DNA from: Planctomycetaceae bacterium
GTDB lineage: Bacteria; Planctomycetota; Planctomycetia; Planctomycetales; Planctomycetaceae
Length of the DNA: 64,000 nucleotides
Direction of reading: 5' to 3'
Assembly: GCA_024742875.1 (NCBI GenBank)
Contig: JANSXP010000013.1
Span: 73,218 to 137,217, forward strand
Numbering within the stretch: position 1 is the first letter of the stretch; every line of letters begins with the position of its first letter. Made by a program: the position numbers and the translations under genes. Below the pieces are notes generated by a model. The model saw only the letters and a list, made by a program, of their open reading frames with translations. It was not told where the DNA came from and made no database searches. Positions 18,038 to 27,665 of this stretch are shown here, piece after piece.

Positions 18038-19429
18038 ATGAGCAATCCGACCGCTGAGCAAACAAATGAGCCTGAAGGGGGCAGCTGGCTGAGCCTGGTG
18101 ATTTCCAGCGTGCTGCTGCTGTTGTGTGTGGTCTTCGGCTGGCTGCATCACACGTCGGACGGAAATCAGTGGGCACTGTCGTACCTGCTGATGAAAGTGT
18201 GCGTCATTTCCGTCGCCATCTGGCAGGTGTGCGACCCGTTTGCAGACGCCGCTCAGTGGGTGGGTCAGAAGTTCCACCTGCCAGGCTCTGTCCGGGGGGC
18301 CACGCTGGACGCCATCGCCAGTTCCATGCCCGAGCTGTTCAGCGGCATCTTTTTTGTGGTCCTGGCCATCGCGGCCGTGAAGTCCGGCAGCGACCCGGGC
18401 ACGTCGGTGGTGGAAGCGGGGGCCGAAGGATTTGGGTCCACCATCGCCACGTGTGCCGGCAGCGCCGTGTACAACATGATCTTGATTCCCGCCTTCTGCG
18501 CTTTGGTCATTTCGTGGTCCCGCCCGGAACGCCCCACCATTGATGTGGAAGATGAAGTCATCTCGCGCGACGGCGTGTGGTTTTTGTGCACTCAGTTTCT
18601 GTTGATTCTGTTTCTGTTTCAGTCACAGATGATGTGGTGGATGGGCGTCGTGTTCCTGGCGATCTACGCGGTCTACATCTTTCAGCTGTACTACGATGCC
18701 GTCGTGTATCGCAAACGCATGGCCGCCATGAACGACTACTTCACACAGCACGGTGCTGATCTGCCGGTGCGTGACATCATGAGCGCGATGAAGGAGCAAT
18801 CGATCCGCGTGTCGGCTGCACTGGTGATGAAAGCTCAGGAGAGTTTCGCTGACGGCACGGACGAGGATGAAGAGGAGCAGGCGGATTCGGCCGGCATGTT
18901 CTTCGGATTCATCGATGTTCCGCTCAATGGCGTCAGCACGGTGATGGTCCTCACCGTCTCCACCCTGCTGGCGGCCGCGGCCTGTTATTTTCTGGTGGAA
19001 GCGACCATTGAGACGGCCGAACTGCTCGACGTTCCCGCCTTCTTTGTGGCCGTCATTCTGGCTGCCGCGGCCTCTTCCGTGCCGGACACGTTTCTGGCTA
19101 TTGCCGCGGCGCGGCGAGGCGATGATTCGGGGGCGGTCTCCAACGCATTCGGTTCCAACATCTTTGACATCTGCATCTGCCTGTCGATCCCCCTATTGAT
19201 TAACTCGTGGCTGACAGGCTGGGAGCCAGTCAGCCTGCTGCAGGACGGCAAACCCATGGAGGGACTGGTCGGCCTGCGGATTCTGCTGGCCGTGCTGACC
19301 ATCGTGAACCTGGGCATCATGTGGCACAATCGTCAGATCACACGCCGCAAGGCATGGATTATGTGTGGGCTGTACGTCGTCTTTGTGGCCTATGCGGTGC
19401 TCGGTTCGCTGGGAATTGCCACGTTCTGA
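18038..19429 (+). CDS. Sodium/calcium exchanger-like CaCA-family transporter
   Basis: The protein has 463 aa from the ATG at 18038, just before a hydrophilic N terminus and the first membrane helix. Two alpha-repeats are clear: GATLDAIASSMPELFSGIFF in the first half and AAAASSVPDTFLAIAAARRGDDSGAVSNAFGSNIFDI in the second. The conserved acidic positions are Glu in the first and Asp in the second, as expected for cation binding. Each half carries about five hydrophobic helices. A cytoplasmic acidic loop (DGTDEDEEEQAD) between the halves may sense or buffer cations. It should exchange Ca2+ or another cation for Na+ or H+ across the inner membrane. Confidence 0.9.
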   Translation: MSNPTAEQTNEPEGGSWLSLVISSVLLLLCVVFGWLHHTSDGNQWALSYLLMKVCVISVAIWQVCDPFADAAQWVGQKFHLPGSVRGATLDAIASSMPELFSGIFFVVLAIAAVKSGSDPGTSVVEAGAEGFGSTIATCAGSAVYNMILIPAFCALVISWSRPERPTIDVEDEVISRDGVWFLCTQFLLILFLFQSQMMWWMGVVFLAIYAVYIFQLYYDAVVYRKRMAAMNDYFTQHGADLPVRDIMSAMKEQSIRVSAALVMKAQESFADGTDEDEEEQADSAGMFFGFIDVPLNGVSTVMVLTVSTLLAAAACYFLVEATIETAELLDVPAFFVAVILAAAASSVPDTFLAIAAARRGDDSGAVSNAFGSNIFDICICLSIPLLINSWLTGWEPVSLLQDGKPMEGLVGLRILLAVLTIVNLGIMWHNRQITRRKAWIMCGLYVVFVAYAVLGSLGIATF

Positions 19430-19678
19430 GCCAATCGCCCTGTCGCGGCCACTGCTGAGCCTGCGCCATCCGGCCACCATCACGCAGCCTCCTGCTTCCG
19501 GACGCCTGACACCGGGCCGCCGGGACCAGGCTCTTCTGCAGCGCCGCCCAAATTTTTTTCCAGACAGCGTGTCACACATTCTCCCGACCTTCGCTGTGGT
19601 GAGTAACTCAAACAAAACGCGGTCAACCGGCAAACCGCTTTTTCCACTCACCACACTGCCGGGCCATGGAGAATCCCA

Positions 19679-20047
19679 ATGCTCAAGAAATTCATGCTGG
19701 CTCTGATGCCACTGACCCTGCTGTCTGTTTCTGCCAAAGCGGACGACGATGCTCTCAACATTGACCTGTCATCCATTCAGGACGCGGGCGCCGAAGTGGT
19801 CGAGTTCGATCTCGACATCGACGTCGATCAGCTGGCCGCAGACGCCGGAGAGGAATCAGAAGACGCTGTCGAAGCCTGCTTCCGTCGCTTCCGCTATCGC
19901 TGCGGCGGCTGGGGGCATCGATACGGTGGCTGGCGGGGCTGCTACAGCTACTGCCGACCGATCTACCGCTACCACACCATTCGCTACTGTCGTCCGATCT
20001 ACCGCATCGCCGCTCCTGTGTACCACCACTACTGGGGCTGCCACTAG
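19679..20047 (+). CDS. Small secreted Tyr/Arg/Cys/Gly-rich protein
   Basis: The protein has 122 aa. A signal peptide (LKKFMLALMPLTLLSVSAKA) is followed by a short acidic segment (about residues 23-62, rich in D/E) and then a C-terminal half of aromatic and basic residues with regularly placed cysteines. There CYSYCRPIYRYHTIRYCRPIYR contains the tandem unit Y-C-R-P-I-Y-R. The protein ends HHYWGCH. No known domain is recognised. The acidic-then-basic layout could be a self-neutralising propeptide, and the Cys/Tyr content suggests a cross-linked envelope or matrix protein; both ideas are inference. The gene is isolated, with a hairpin downstream. Confidence 0.75.
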   Translation: MLKKFMLALMPLTLLSVSAKADDDALNIDLSSIQDAGAEVVEFDLDIDVDQLAADAGEESEDAVEACFRRFRYRCGGWGHRYGGWRGCYSYCRPIYRYHTIRYCRPIYRIAAPVYHHYWGCH

Positions 20048-20076
20048 GATGCTGATGGATCCTCACAGACACTCAT

Positions 20077-20106
20077 GACCTCGACGGGTACCCACCGGTC
20101 GAGGTC
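20077..20106 (+). terminator. Hairpin after the small secreted protein gene
   Basis: GACCTCGAC (20077-20085) and GTCGAGGTC (20098-20106) form a 9-bp perfect stem with a 12-nt loop, 29 bp past the stop. There is no U-tract, so termination strength is uncertain; it may only protect the 3' end. Confidence 0.45.
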
Positions 20107-20254
20107 GTCTGCGTTGTGCTGAGCCGGCCGGGGCCATCCTGCCTGTATCTGGCGGCGGGCCACACTCGCACAACTCGGCCGGGGCTCGAAAGACGCTCGA
20201 CTTGCCGCAGCACACCGCTACGATGCCGCCCACTGTTTCCTGTTCGGGCTGCTC

Positions 20255-21547
20255 ATGTCATCTGCCACTTCTTCCTCCAGCAATCGTGTGGCCGTCATCG
20301 GTGGTGGCCCCGCCGGACTGATGGCCGCCGAAGTCATCTGCCGGGCGGGACTGGCGGTGGATGTGTATGAGGCGAAACCATCGTGCGGCCGCAAGTTTCT
20401 GGTGGCCGGCCGTGGCGGGCTGAACCTCACTCACGCCGAGTCCCGCGAACAGCTGCTCAGCCGCTATCAGGCCGATGACCCTGGCAACATTCTGGCCAAC
20501 GCGATCCGCCCGTTTGACGCAGCCGCCATCCGCATGTGGGCCGCCGAACTGGGCGTGGAGACCATTGTCGGCAGTTCGCAGAGGGTCTTTCCGTCCGATT
20601 TGAAAGCGCTGCCGTTGCTGTCTCGCTGGCAGCGACGCCTGATCGCTCACGGCGTGCAGATCCACACGCAGCATCGCTGGACAAACTGGCAGCCGGATCG
20701 CCTGCAGCTTGAGCTGGACACACCATCGGGCCCCGTCGTGCGTGAGGCGTCTGCTGTGGTGCTGGCCACGGGTGGTGGCAGCTGGAAAAAACTGGGCTCC
20801 GATGGCGCGTGGACCTCACTGCTGACTGACCACGGTGTGGATGTCGCTGCGCTGCAGCCAAGTAACTGCGGCTTTGAAATCGACTGGAGCCCCCACTTTC
20901 GGCAACGGCATGCGGGCACACCGCTGAAGTCGGTCGTGCTGCGCTTTGAGCACAGTGAACGGCAATTCCAACGCCGCGGCGACCTGATGATCACCGACAG
21001 TGGGCTGGAAGGCAGTTTGATCTACGCGGCCTCCGCACTGCTGCGGCAGGCGATTCACGAAACGGGAACTGCCCGCATCACGCTCGATTTGACGCCCGAT
21101 CGCACGGCCGAACAGGTCCTTCAACGACTGCAAAAGCGGGGCTCACAGTCGGTCTCCACGCTGTTAAAAAAGCGGCTGCGACTGCGCAGCGTCCACACGG
21201 GTTTGCTGCGGGAGGTGCTGCCGGCCGGATTCGGCACGACCGATCAACTGGCTGACACGCTCAAATCTCTGCCATTGACGCTGACGGGCACACGTCCCAT
21301 TGATGAAGCCATCAGCACGGCTGGCGGTGTCAGGCTGACCGCCTGCAACGAACACCTGATGATCAACGCGCTGCCGGGCGTCTTTTGCGCGGGCGAGATG
21401 CTGGACTGGGAGGCGCCCACCGGCGGCTATCTGCTAACCGCCTGTCTGGCGACGGGACGACGGGCAGGGCAGGGGGTGTTGAGGTGGCTCAGCCAAACGG
21501 CCGACAGACCACGCGACGAATCAACCGAGAATCATCCAGACGGCTGA
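20255..21547 (+). CDS. FAD-dependent oxidoreductase of the HI0933/YhiN (TIGR03862-like) family
   Basis: The protein has 430 aa. The N-terminal dinucleotide fold reads VAVIGGGPAGLMAAEVICRAGLAVDVYEAKPSCGRKFLVAGRGGLNLTH, the FAD-binding signature of the HI0933-like flavoproteins. The GRKFLVAGRGGLNLTH part is diagnostic. The C-terminal block GVFCAGEMLDWEAPTGGYLLTACLATGRRAG closes the FAD site. The cellular reaction is not established for most members. The 3' end overlaps the convergent methyltransferase gene by 27 bp, so the two messages are partly complementary. Confidence 0.92.
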   Translation: MSSATSSSSNRVAVIGGGPAGLMAAEVICRAGLAVDVYEAKPSCGRKFLVAGRGGLNLTHAESREQLLSRYQADDPGNILANAIRPFDAAAIRMWAAELGVETIVGSSQRVFPSDLKALPLLSRWQRRLIAHGVQIHTQHRWTNWQPDRLQLELDTPSGPVVREASAVVLATGGGSWKKLGSDGAWTSLLTDHGVDVAALQPSNCGFEIDWSPHFRQRHAGTPLKSVVLRFEHSERQFQRRGDLMITDSGLEGSLIYAASALLRQAIHETGTARITLDLTPDRTAEQVLQRLQKRGSQSVSTLLKKRLRLRSVHTGLLREVLPAGFGTTDQLADTLKSLPLTLTGTRPIDEAISTAGGVRLTACNEHLMINALPGVFCAGEMLDWEAPTGGYLLTACLATGRRAGQGVLRWLSQTADRPRDESTENHPDG

Positions 21548-22837
21548 CAGGTATTCCGTCTCCGGCGCATCTCCGCCGACCGGATGACAGGGCGCCGCGC
21601 CCGTTTTGGCGATGATCTGCATAGGCCGCGCCGCGTGTCGAGCCGCCTGAGTGTCTGTCGCGGCCGAAATCTGTGGCCCACCCTGGCGGGCCGCGCTGCA
21701 CAGCAGTTTGGAGAATTCGGCTTCGGGCAGCAGTCCCGCACACGTGCAGCTGAGCAGCAGACCACCGGGCTTAACGAGCCGCATGGCCAAACGGTTCAGA
21801 TCGAAGTGCTTTCGTGTGCCCTCTTCAATTTCCATGCGATTGCGGATCAGCTTGGGGGGGTCCAGCACCACCACATCAAACGTACGGTTAATGGCGATCA
21901 GATCGCGCATGTAATTGAAGGCGTCCGACTGCACAAATTTGGCGCGGACCTGATTGAGGTTGGCATTCTCCCGCGCGATGGCCAGCGGCTTCTCGTCCAG
22001 GTCGACGCCTGTGACTTCCCTGGCCTGACCGAGCTTCATCGCCTGCACAGAAAAACCGCCCGTGTAACAGCACAGATCCAGAACCGATTTGCCCGCACAA
22101 AATTCTGTCAGCTTGAGTCGATTGTCCCGCTGATCACAGAAAAAGCCCGTTTTATGGCCGCCTTCGAACCGCACCTTAAAGCGGGTGCCGTGTTCCTGCA
22201 CAATCACCTCTTTGGGACAGCCGTCCGACATCCGCGTGATGCCCTCAGTGCCCTCCTGAGTGCTGAAGCGGGGACTGCTCTGCAGAATGGTGTGCCGGGT
22301 GCCCATGATGCCGGCCAGCCGCTGCAAAATGGCGTCTCCCCGCAGATACATGCCCAGACCAAACGCTTCCGCCGACAGCACGTCGCCAAAGCGATCGATG
22401 ACCATGCCCGGCATTTCGTCCGACTCAGCATGTACCACGCGATAGGTGTCCGTGACCTCGTCCAGCTTCAGCACTCCGCGACGCAGATCGGCGGCCGTCT
22501 GCAGCTTGCGATCCCAGTCGTCCAGGGTCGGCAGCTCTTCCTGCTTCCACAGCATGCGCAGCGACATTTCGCTGCGGGGATTGAACAGGCCGTAGCCCAG
22601 CAGTTTCCTGTGCGACGAATACACGGCCACCAGATCGCCGGGCTCAGCGCCGTCCACACGATCAATCTGCTTGCGAAACATGGTCGTGTAGGCAAATTTG
22701 GCCTTCAGCGTTACGGCCGGAATAGACTTTGTCGGATCGGGCGCAAGATCGTCAATCTGGTGGATGGGCACATAGCCGCCGCCCCACGGAGATCGGGATC
22801 CGGACTTCTTGTTTTTTCGGGGGCGATAATGATTCAT
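21521..22837 (-). CDS. Class I SAM-dependent rRNA (cytosine-C5) methyltransferase, RlmI-like
   Basis: The protein has 438 aa. A basic N-terminal tail (RPRKNKKSGSRSPWGGG) is followed by a PUA-like domain (KAKFAYTTMFRKQIDRVDGAEPGDLVAVYS), then a central segment, then the methyltransferase domain. SAM motif I is VLDLCCYTGGFSVQAM and the catalytic motif is VVLDPPKL; SCTCAGLL supplies a Cys at the usual second position. This order (PUA, linker, MTase) is the RlmI/YccW pattern, an enzyme that makes m5C in 23S rRNA. It is 37 bp downstream of the RluA-like gene, forming a small RNA-modification operon. Confidence 0.88.
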   Translation of the reverse strand: MNHYRPRKNKKSGSRSPWGGGYVPIHQIDDLAPDPTKSIPAVTLKAKFAYTTMFRKQIDRVDGAEPGDLVAVYSSHRKLLGYGLFNPRSEMSLRMLWKQEELPTLDDWDRKLQTAADLRRGVLKLDEVTDTYRVVHAESDEMPGMVIDRFGDVLSAEAFGLGMYLRGDAILQRLAGIMGTRHTILQSSPRFSTQEGTEGITRMSDGCPKEVIVQEHGTRFKVRFEGGHKTGFFCDQRDNRLKLTEFCAGKSVLDLCCYTGGFSVQAMKLGQAREVTGVDLDEKPLAIARENANLNQVRAKFVQSDAFNYMRDLIAINRTFDVVVLDPPKLIRNRMEIEEGTRKHFDLNRLAMRLVKPGGLLLSCTCAGLLPEAEFSKLLCSAARQGGPQISAATDTQAARHAARPMQIIAKTGAAPCHPVGGDAPETEYLSAVWMILG

Positions 22838-22874
22838 GACAGCAGCGTCAAAAGCGGCGACTTTGCATCACCAG

Positions 22875-23861
22875 TTAACGGCGAGACATCGAGCGGGCCT
22901 GCAGGCGGTTCAGGTACACCTGCATGGGTTTGGGCCAGGGAGTTTCAAAGTCCATCACTTTTCCGGTTTCCGGATGCTCAATCTTGAGCTGCGCCGCGTG
23001 CAGACACAGGCGGCGAGCGCGACTCTCGTCGGCAGCCGGATCCTGTCCCAGCGGGCCGCGATATTTCACGTCGCCGCAGATGGGATGTCCCAGTTCCGCC
23101 AGGTGAATGCGAATCTGATTGGTACGACCGGTCTCCAGGCGGCATTCCAGTTCACTGTAGTCCCCCAGCGTTCGCAGTGTGGTGATATGTGTGATCGCCT
23201 GCTGTCCGATGGACGTGTCCTGCGTGCTGCCCCGCAGACCATCGCCACGGTCACGGATCAGCTGCGACACAATCTTCTGAGTGGCCACTTTGCCGGGCAC
23301 CAGGGCAAAATACCTGCGAACGGCTTTGTGCTGGGCAAACTGCGCGATGATGTTCGTCTGCGCGTCTTTGTTGCGGGCGAACAGCAGCAAGCCACTGGTG
23401 TCACGGTCAATGCGGTGCACGGGGAACAGCCGCAGCAGGTGCTGGTGCAGTTTGTCGGACTTGTTTTTGGCGGCCGCATGTTCGCGGATCAGTCGTGGCA
23501 CGCATTCGTCGAGCGTGGGCTGCAGCTGACGCCTGGACCATGGCCACGCCCGCTCATTCGCCCGACGCAGGGTCACCATGCCCGACGGCTTTTCGGCAAT
23601 GATCACGTGCTGATCGACATAAACCACCCGTACGTCTTTTTCAGTGGGCGGTTTGGGGGCGGGACGTTCGTAGACACGAACCGTTTCGCCAGCTGTCAGC
23701 CGCCGCGCCTCGTCGATGCACACGACGTCGCCGATGGTGACTTTGCCGTCGGTAATCAGGCGACGCACTTTGGACCACGACAGACCACCGGGCAAAAGCG
23801 CCCGCAGCGCGGCGGCCAGTGTGGGCGAAGACTCATCGTCAATGGAAAATTCGTGTTGCAC
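22875..23861 (-). CDS. RluA-family RNA pseudouridine synthase
   Basis: The protein has 328 aa. The N-terminal S4-like domain (LSWSKVRRLITDGKVTIGDVV) is followed by the catalytic domain, with HRIDRDTSGLLLFARN carrying the invariant Asp of the RluA class. RRYFALVPG, LETGRTNQIRIHLAELGHPICGDVKYRG and LHAAQL are further family blocks. It should isomerise specific uridines in rRNA or tRNA to pseudouridine; the target cannot be read. It probably heads an operon with the RlmI-like methyltransferase. Confidence 0.94.
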   Translation of the reverse strand: MQHEFSIDDESSPTLAAALRALLPGGLSWSKVRRLITDGKVTIGDVVCIDEARRLTAGETVRVYERPAPKPPTEKDVRVVYVDQHVIIAEKPSGMVTLRRANERAWPWSRRQLQPTLDECVPRLIREHAAAKNKSDKLHQHLLRLFPVHRIDRDTSGLLLFARNKDAQTNIIAQFAQHKAVRRYFALVPGKVATQKIVSQLIRDRGDGLRGSTQDTSIGQQAITHITTLRTLGDYSELECRLETGRTNQIRIHLAELGHPICGDVKYRGPLGQDPAADESRARRLCLHAAQLKIEHPETGKVMDFETPWPKPMQVYLNRLQARSMSRR

Positions 23862-23996
23862 GACTACCCGTATTTCCTGCGGGAAACGCTCTTTGGTTCA
23901 CAGCGACTGCGGCACAATAGAATCGCCCGGCCATCCCGGCTATTGTCAAATGGCTGGCTGGACACGTTACAACTGCTTTTGACCGGATCATAGATC

Positions 23997-26132
23997 GTGA
24001 CGAGAAAACTCCTGAAGTTGCTGAGCGTTTTGCTGTTGTGCCCGCAATTCCTGCCCGCTCAGGACGTGCGCCGCCCCAATATCATCCTGATGATGGCCGA
24101 CGACATGGGAATGGGGGACACCAGCGCCTATCAGGATTTCACAAAAAACACGGACGCGCAGCAGCTGCACACACCCGCCATGGAGGAACTGGCTCGCCGA
24201 GGCGTTCGGTTTCTGGACGCTCACACGCCGTCGTCTCGCTGCTCGCCCACGCGTTATGGACTGCTCACCGGCCGCTATCCGTGGCGAAACCGTCTGAAAT
24301 TCTGGGTGCTGTTTGGTTCGCAGGGCGACCCCATGATCGAACGGGATCGTCCCACCCTGGCGACGCTGCTGGCCGATCAGGGATATCGCACGGCGATGTT
24401 CGGCAAGTGGCATGTGGGCCTGCGTTATCACAATGCCCAGGGCCAGCCGGCCGCGTCATTCACCGATGCTGATCTGACAAAACCACTGTTTGACGGACCA
24501 CTCGATCACGGCTTTCACGTTTGCGATTTCACCTCACGATCGCACGCCACATCAGGAGCCACCGGTCGCAAAAACAATCGCACTCAGAACGTGGGCCCGG
24601 GACACATTCAGGGCCGCACATTTTTGAGCGCCACCGGCCAGGGTCGCAAACTGAAGACCGACGGGCCGGACGCTTACGTGCTGAAGACACTGGGCTCCCG
24701 GCACTCCGATCATGCGATGGAGTTTCTCAGCAGCCATGTGGCCGACAGCAGTTCGCAGTCACAACCCTTCTTTCTTTATTACCCCGCCAATTCCAATCAC
24801 GGCCCGCACACTCCGGATGCAGCGATTGGCGATGTGCCGGTCGCCGGACATGGCCGGCAGGCAGACGGCAGTGCGGCCAGCAATCGTGGGGATTACATTT
24901 TCGAAAACGATGTGGCCCTGGCCCGCATGATCGACTGGCTGAAATCGACCGACGATCCCCGCCATCCCGGTCATCCACTGATTGACAATACGATCGTCAT
25001 TTTCACCAGCGACAATGGCGCAGAGATCAAAGACAGGTTCGCCACCGGTCCGTTTCGCAGTCACAAGGGGTCCTGCTATGAGGGCGGACATCGGGTGCCG
25101 TTTCTCATTTCCTGGCCGGCCGGCGGCATCGGTGATGGTGACAGCGCCACGCCGGGACGGGACAGTGAGCAGCTGCTGTGTCTGACAGACATGTTTGCCA
25201 CGTTTGCCGACATACTGGACGTGCGTCTGCCGGACAGCGCGGCGGGTGAGAAAGGAGCCGAGGACAGCTTCAGCATGCTCCAGCCCATGACATCGGAACA
25301 GACGTTCGATCGCCCGCTGTTTGTGAACGATCACCGGGAAGCCGGCAAGGACGACGCCGCACTGGCCGCACTGCGGTGGGACGCACCGCTCGTGAATGAT
25401 CGAGTCATTGCCGGACACTGGAAGATTCTGTTCGACAGTCGCCTGCTGCGATCGGGCGTTGCCCATCCGCTGGAGCTGTACGATCTGTCGACGGATGCGC
25501 TGGAGACGAACAATCGGATCAGCGAAACTCGGCTGGCAGAACTGGTCAGGTTTCTTTCACAGCAGGCTGTCGACCACCGCAATGCGGGCGGCCACCGCCT
25601 GACAACAGTTCCCGCCTCTGCACCCATCGTCTTTGACTGGACGGACTCACCGACAGACGGATGTGTGTGCGTGGTGGACGAGTTCCGCGGCCGGTCAGGT
25701 CGTGTGTCCGTCTCCGCCAGCGATTTGACCATAACAGTCACTCTGGAATCAAAGGTCACACGACGACAGGCCGGCACGTTTTCCATCAACCCCAAAGGAC
25801 TGGGCGTGTCAGGCGGTCCGTTCCAGCAGGTTGATAACGGCGAGGCACTGCTGATCCGTTTTGATCAGGACGTGATTGTGGAACACGTGGCGCTGGTGGC
25901 GGGCAATGGTGTGTGTGGCGGCTACTATCAGGTGGGGGATGGGTCACGTCTGTCGATCTACTGCGTGGATGCGGATATCGATTCCAAAGATCAGTCCGGC
26001 GTGCTCAGCGACATTGGCGTGATCCGCCAGGGACAGGCCCTGCGGCTGGACAGTACGCCGCGATTTGCAGCAGAAGACGCCGGACGCTGGAGACTGCAGC
26101 GAATTTCTGTGAGACGTCTTGCACAGCAATAG
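23997..26132 (+). CDS. Secreted sulfatase (formylglycine type, S1 family)
   Basis: The protein has 711 aa from a GTG start followed by a signal peptide (LLKLLSVLLLCPQFLPAQ). The metal site begins with RPNIILMMADDMGMGD. The sulfatase signature SRCSPTRYGLLTGR contains Cys82 (to be converted to formylglycine) and Arg86. GKWHVGL and SDNGAE are later catalytic blocks. The C-terminal 180 residues form a beta-rich extension beyond the usual sulfatase end, possibly glycan-binding. It should cleave sulfate esters from polysaccharides outside the cytoplasm. No formylglycine-generating enzyme is in the window. Confidence 0.95.
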   Translation: MTRKLLKLLSVLLLCPQFLPAQDVRRPNIILMMADDMGMGDTSAYQDFTKNTDAQQLHTPAMEELARRGVRFLDAHTPSSRCSPTRYGLLTGRYPWRNRLKFWVLFGSQGDPMIERDRPTLATLLADQGYRTAMFGKWHVGLRYHNAQGQPAASFTDADLTKPLFDGPLDHGFHVCDFTSRSHATSGATGRKNNRTQNVGPGHIQGRTFLSATGQGRKLKTDGPDAYVLKTLGSRHSDHAMEFLSSHVADSSSQSQPFFLYYPANSNHGPHTPDAAIGDVPVAGHGRQADGSAASNRGDYIFENDVALARMIDWLKSTDDPRHPGHPLIDNTIVIFTSDNGAEIKDRFATGPFRSHKGSCYEGGHRVPFLISWPAGGIGDGDSATPGRDSEQLLCLTDMFATFADILDVRLPDSAAGEKGAEDSFSMLQPMTSEQTFDRPLFVNDHREAGKDDAALAALRWDAPLVNDRVIAGHWKILFDSRLLRSGVAHPLELYDLSTDALETNNRISETRLAELVRFLSQQAVDHRNAGGHRLTTVPASAPIVFDWTDSPTDGCVCVVDEFRGRSGRVSVSASDLTITVTLESKVTRRQAGTFSINPKGLGVSGGPFQQVDNGEALLIRFDQDVIVEHVALVAGNGVCGGYYQVGDGSRLSIYCVDADIDSKDQSGVLSDIGVIRQGQALRLDSTPRFAAEDAGRWRLQRISVRRLAQQ

Positions 26133-26271
26133 AAGTTCCCGCAAGCGTCTAAACGACCGTCGCAAAGTTCCTGAGGCATCTGTGGACATGGCGAAAAAAA
26201 GGCTCACGCTGCTGCGTTCTTCCGGACGACGCTGATCGTTGCCTGACCGCCGTTCTGCAGGAGATACCGCG

Positions 26272-27636
26272 ATGATTCGTTCTGCCATGTGTATTGCCGC
26301 CCGGGATAAGCTTGTCGCCTGTCGGCTGTCCGTTTATCGGCTCGTCGTCCGTCGGCTCCCTCTGTCGATCCTCGCCGCCGCCACACTAATGACCACCGCC
26401 ACCGGCCAGAACGTACGCGAAAAAACGATCATGCGAGTCTTCTGGCAGGACGCAGCCAGCCAGAAGCTTTCGTATGCCAACCTGACTGCTTCCAGTCGCT
26501 GGAATCTGCGTCGTGGCTGGGTGGGCGGGTTTCCGCAGCTGGACGCGTCCACACAGTCGCTGGGCGAAATGGTGGCGGCCGACGGGCAGGTGTTTGTCAG
26601 TGTGACGGCCGCCAGTGACGCCGCTGTGGGCGGGTGGCTGTGTCTGGATTCGGGCGCTTTTGAAGAGCCGCACGGCAATCACACACACTGGAAATACACC
26701 CGCACGCCAAAGGTGAGGCAGTCAGAACTGACGGTCGGCCGCGGTCAGGTTTCGGGGCTGAAGCAGCACGGCGACACCGTGGTGCATGCTGACTCGACGG
26801 GCGCCTGCACGCTGCTCACTCCCGGTCAGATGAAGTTTGGCGGTGACCGTGGCATCCGCCGAGTGACGCTGCCGGAGCCGGCACCTTTCTGCATGCTCGA
26901 CGGTCAGACGCTGATCACAGTCGGAGAGAAGGCCGGTCAGATCGTCACCAGAAATTACCGGCTGACCGATCCGCTGACGTCGCGTACGGAAACGGCTTTT
27001 GAAGGAGGACGACTGTCCGGTGTGGTTCACAACAGCCAGGCGACGTTTCTGTCCTGCGACGGAGGCATCAACCGTCTGACAACAAACTCCAGCGGCGTGG
27101 TCACGCCGTCCACGCAGATCAATGAACCGGTGTCGGGCCTGACGTCTCACCTGCAATGGGTGCTGGGCACGGCCGGAACGGGTGAGGACGCGCGGTTGTG
27201 TCTCAAAAATGCGACGCAGTCTGCTTCGGCCATCACGCAACTTCCAATTCCAGGTCCTGAAGGGACGCGACCACTGGTTCCCCGCGTGACGCTCTCTCTG
27301 GGCAAACGCTTCGCATTTGTGATTCAGCAGGCCACCAGCCCGGACGTCGGTGTTCAGGAACAGCTGACCGTGATTCTGCTGGATCCCAACAAAGACAAAG
27401 ACTTCAGCGACGCCAGGATCCATCGCACGATTGACTTGGGCACGCAGTTGGCCGCCAAGGCCGCCGCCAGAGACATCTGCTTTGATGCGTACGGTCGTCA
27501 CGCGGTCCTCACGTCACCGGCCGAGGGTGTGATGACTGTGATTTCGCTTTCGAAAATGAACATCGTGGCGCGATTCCGAGTGGGTGGCGCGCCGGGACGA
27601 ATCGTGAGTGTGGGAGCCGCCGAGCACTTCCACTAA
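26272..27636 (+). CDS. Secreted protein of unknown function, probably beta-propeller-like
   Basis: The protein has 454 aa from the ATG at 26272 (AGGAG 8 bp upstream). A longer in-frame start at 26239 has no ribosome site. A basic N terminus and a hydrophobic stretch (LPLSILAAATLMTTATG) form an export signal. The mature part is a string of short beta segments with repeated GxV/GxT turns and no catalytic motif, as in WD40/YncE-like propellers. HGNHTHW (about residues 135-141) could bind metal, and the zinc-chaperone AztD has a similar general build, but the resemblance is weak. I do not recognise the family. It stands between a sulfatase and a convergent hydrolase. Confidence 0.65.
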   Translation: MIRSAMCIAARDKLVACRLSVYRLVVRRLPLSILAAATLMTTATGQNVREKTIMRVFWQDAASQKLSYANLTASSRWNLRRGWVGGFPQLDASTQSLGEMVAADGQVFVSVTAASDAAVGGWLCLDSGAFEEPHGNHTHWKYTRTPKVRQSELTVGRGQVSGLKQHGDTVVHADSTGACTLLTPGQMKFGGDRGIRRVTLPEPAPFCMLDGQTLITVGEKAGQIVTRNYRLTDPLTSRTETAFEGGRLSGVVHNSQATFLSCDGGINRLTTNSSGVVTPSTQINEPVSGLTSHLQWVLGTAGTGEDARLCLKNATQSASAITQLPIPGPEGTRPLVPRVTLSLGKRFAFVIQQATSPDVGVQEQLTVILLDPNKDKDFSDARIHRTIDLGTQLAAKAAARDICFDAYGRHAVLTSPAEGVMTVISLSKMNIVARFRVGGAPGRIVSVGAAEHFH

Positions 27637-27665
27637 GCCGGCACGGACAGGTCAGATCTCGGCAT

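Noticed and set aside
21584-22987. 467-aa plus-strand frame across the RlmI-like gene
   Set aside because: It is a shadow of a well-supported methyltransferase, with no domain and no conserved start region.
22836-23993. 385-aa plus-strand frame across the RluA-like gene
   Set aside because: It is antisense to a pseudouridine synthase with intact motifs; the composition is shadow-like.
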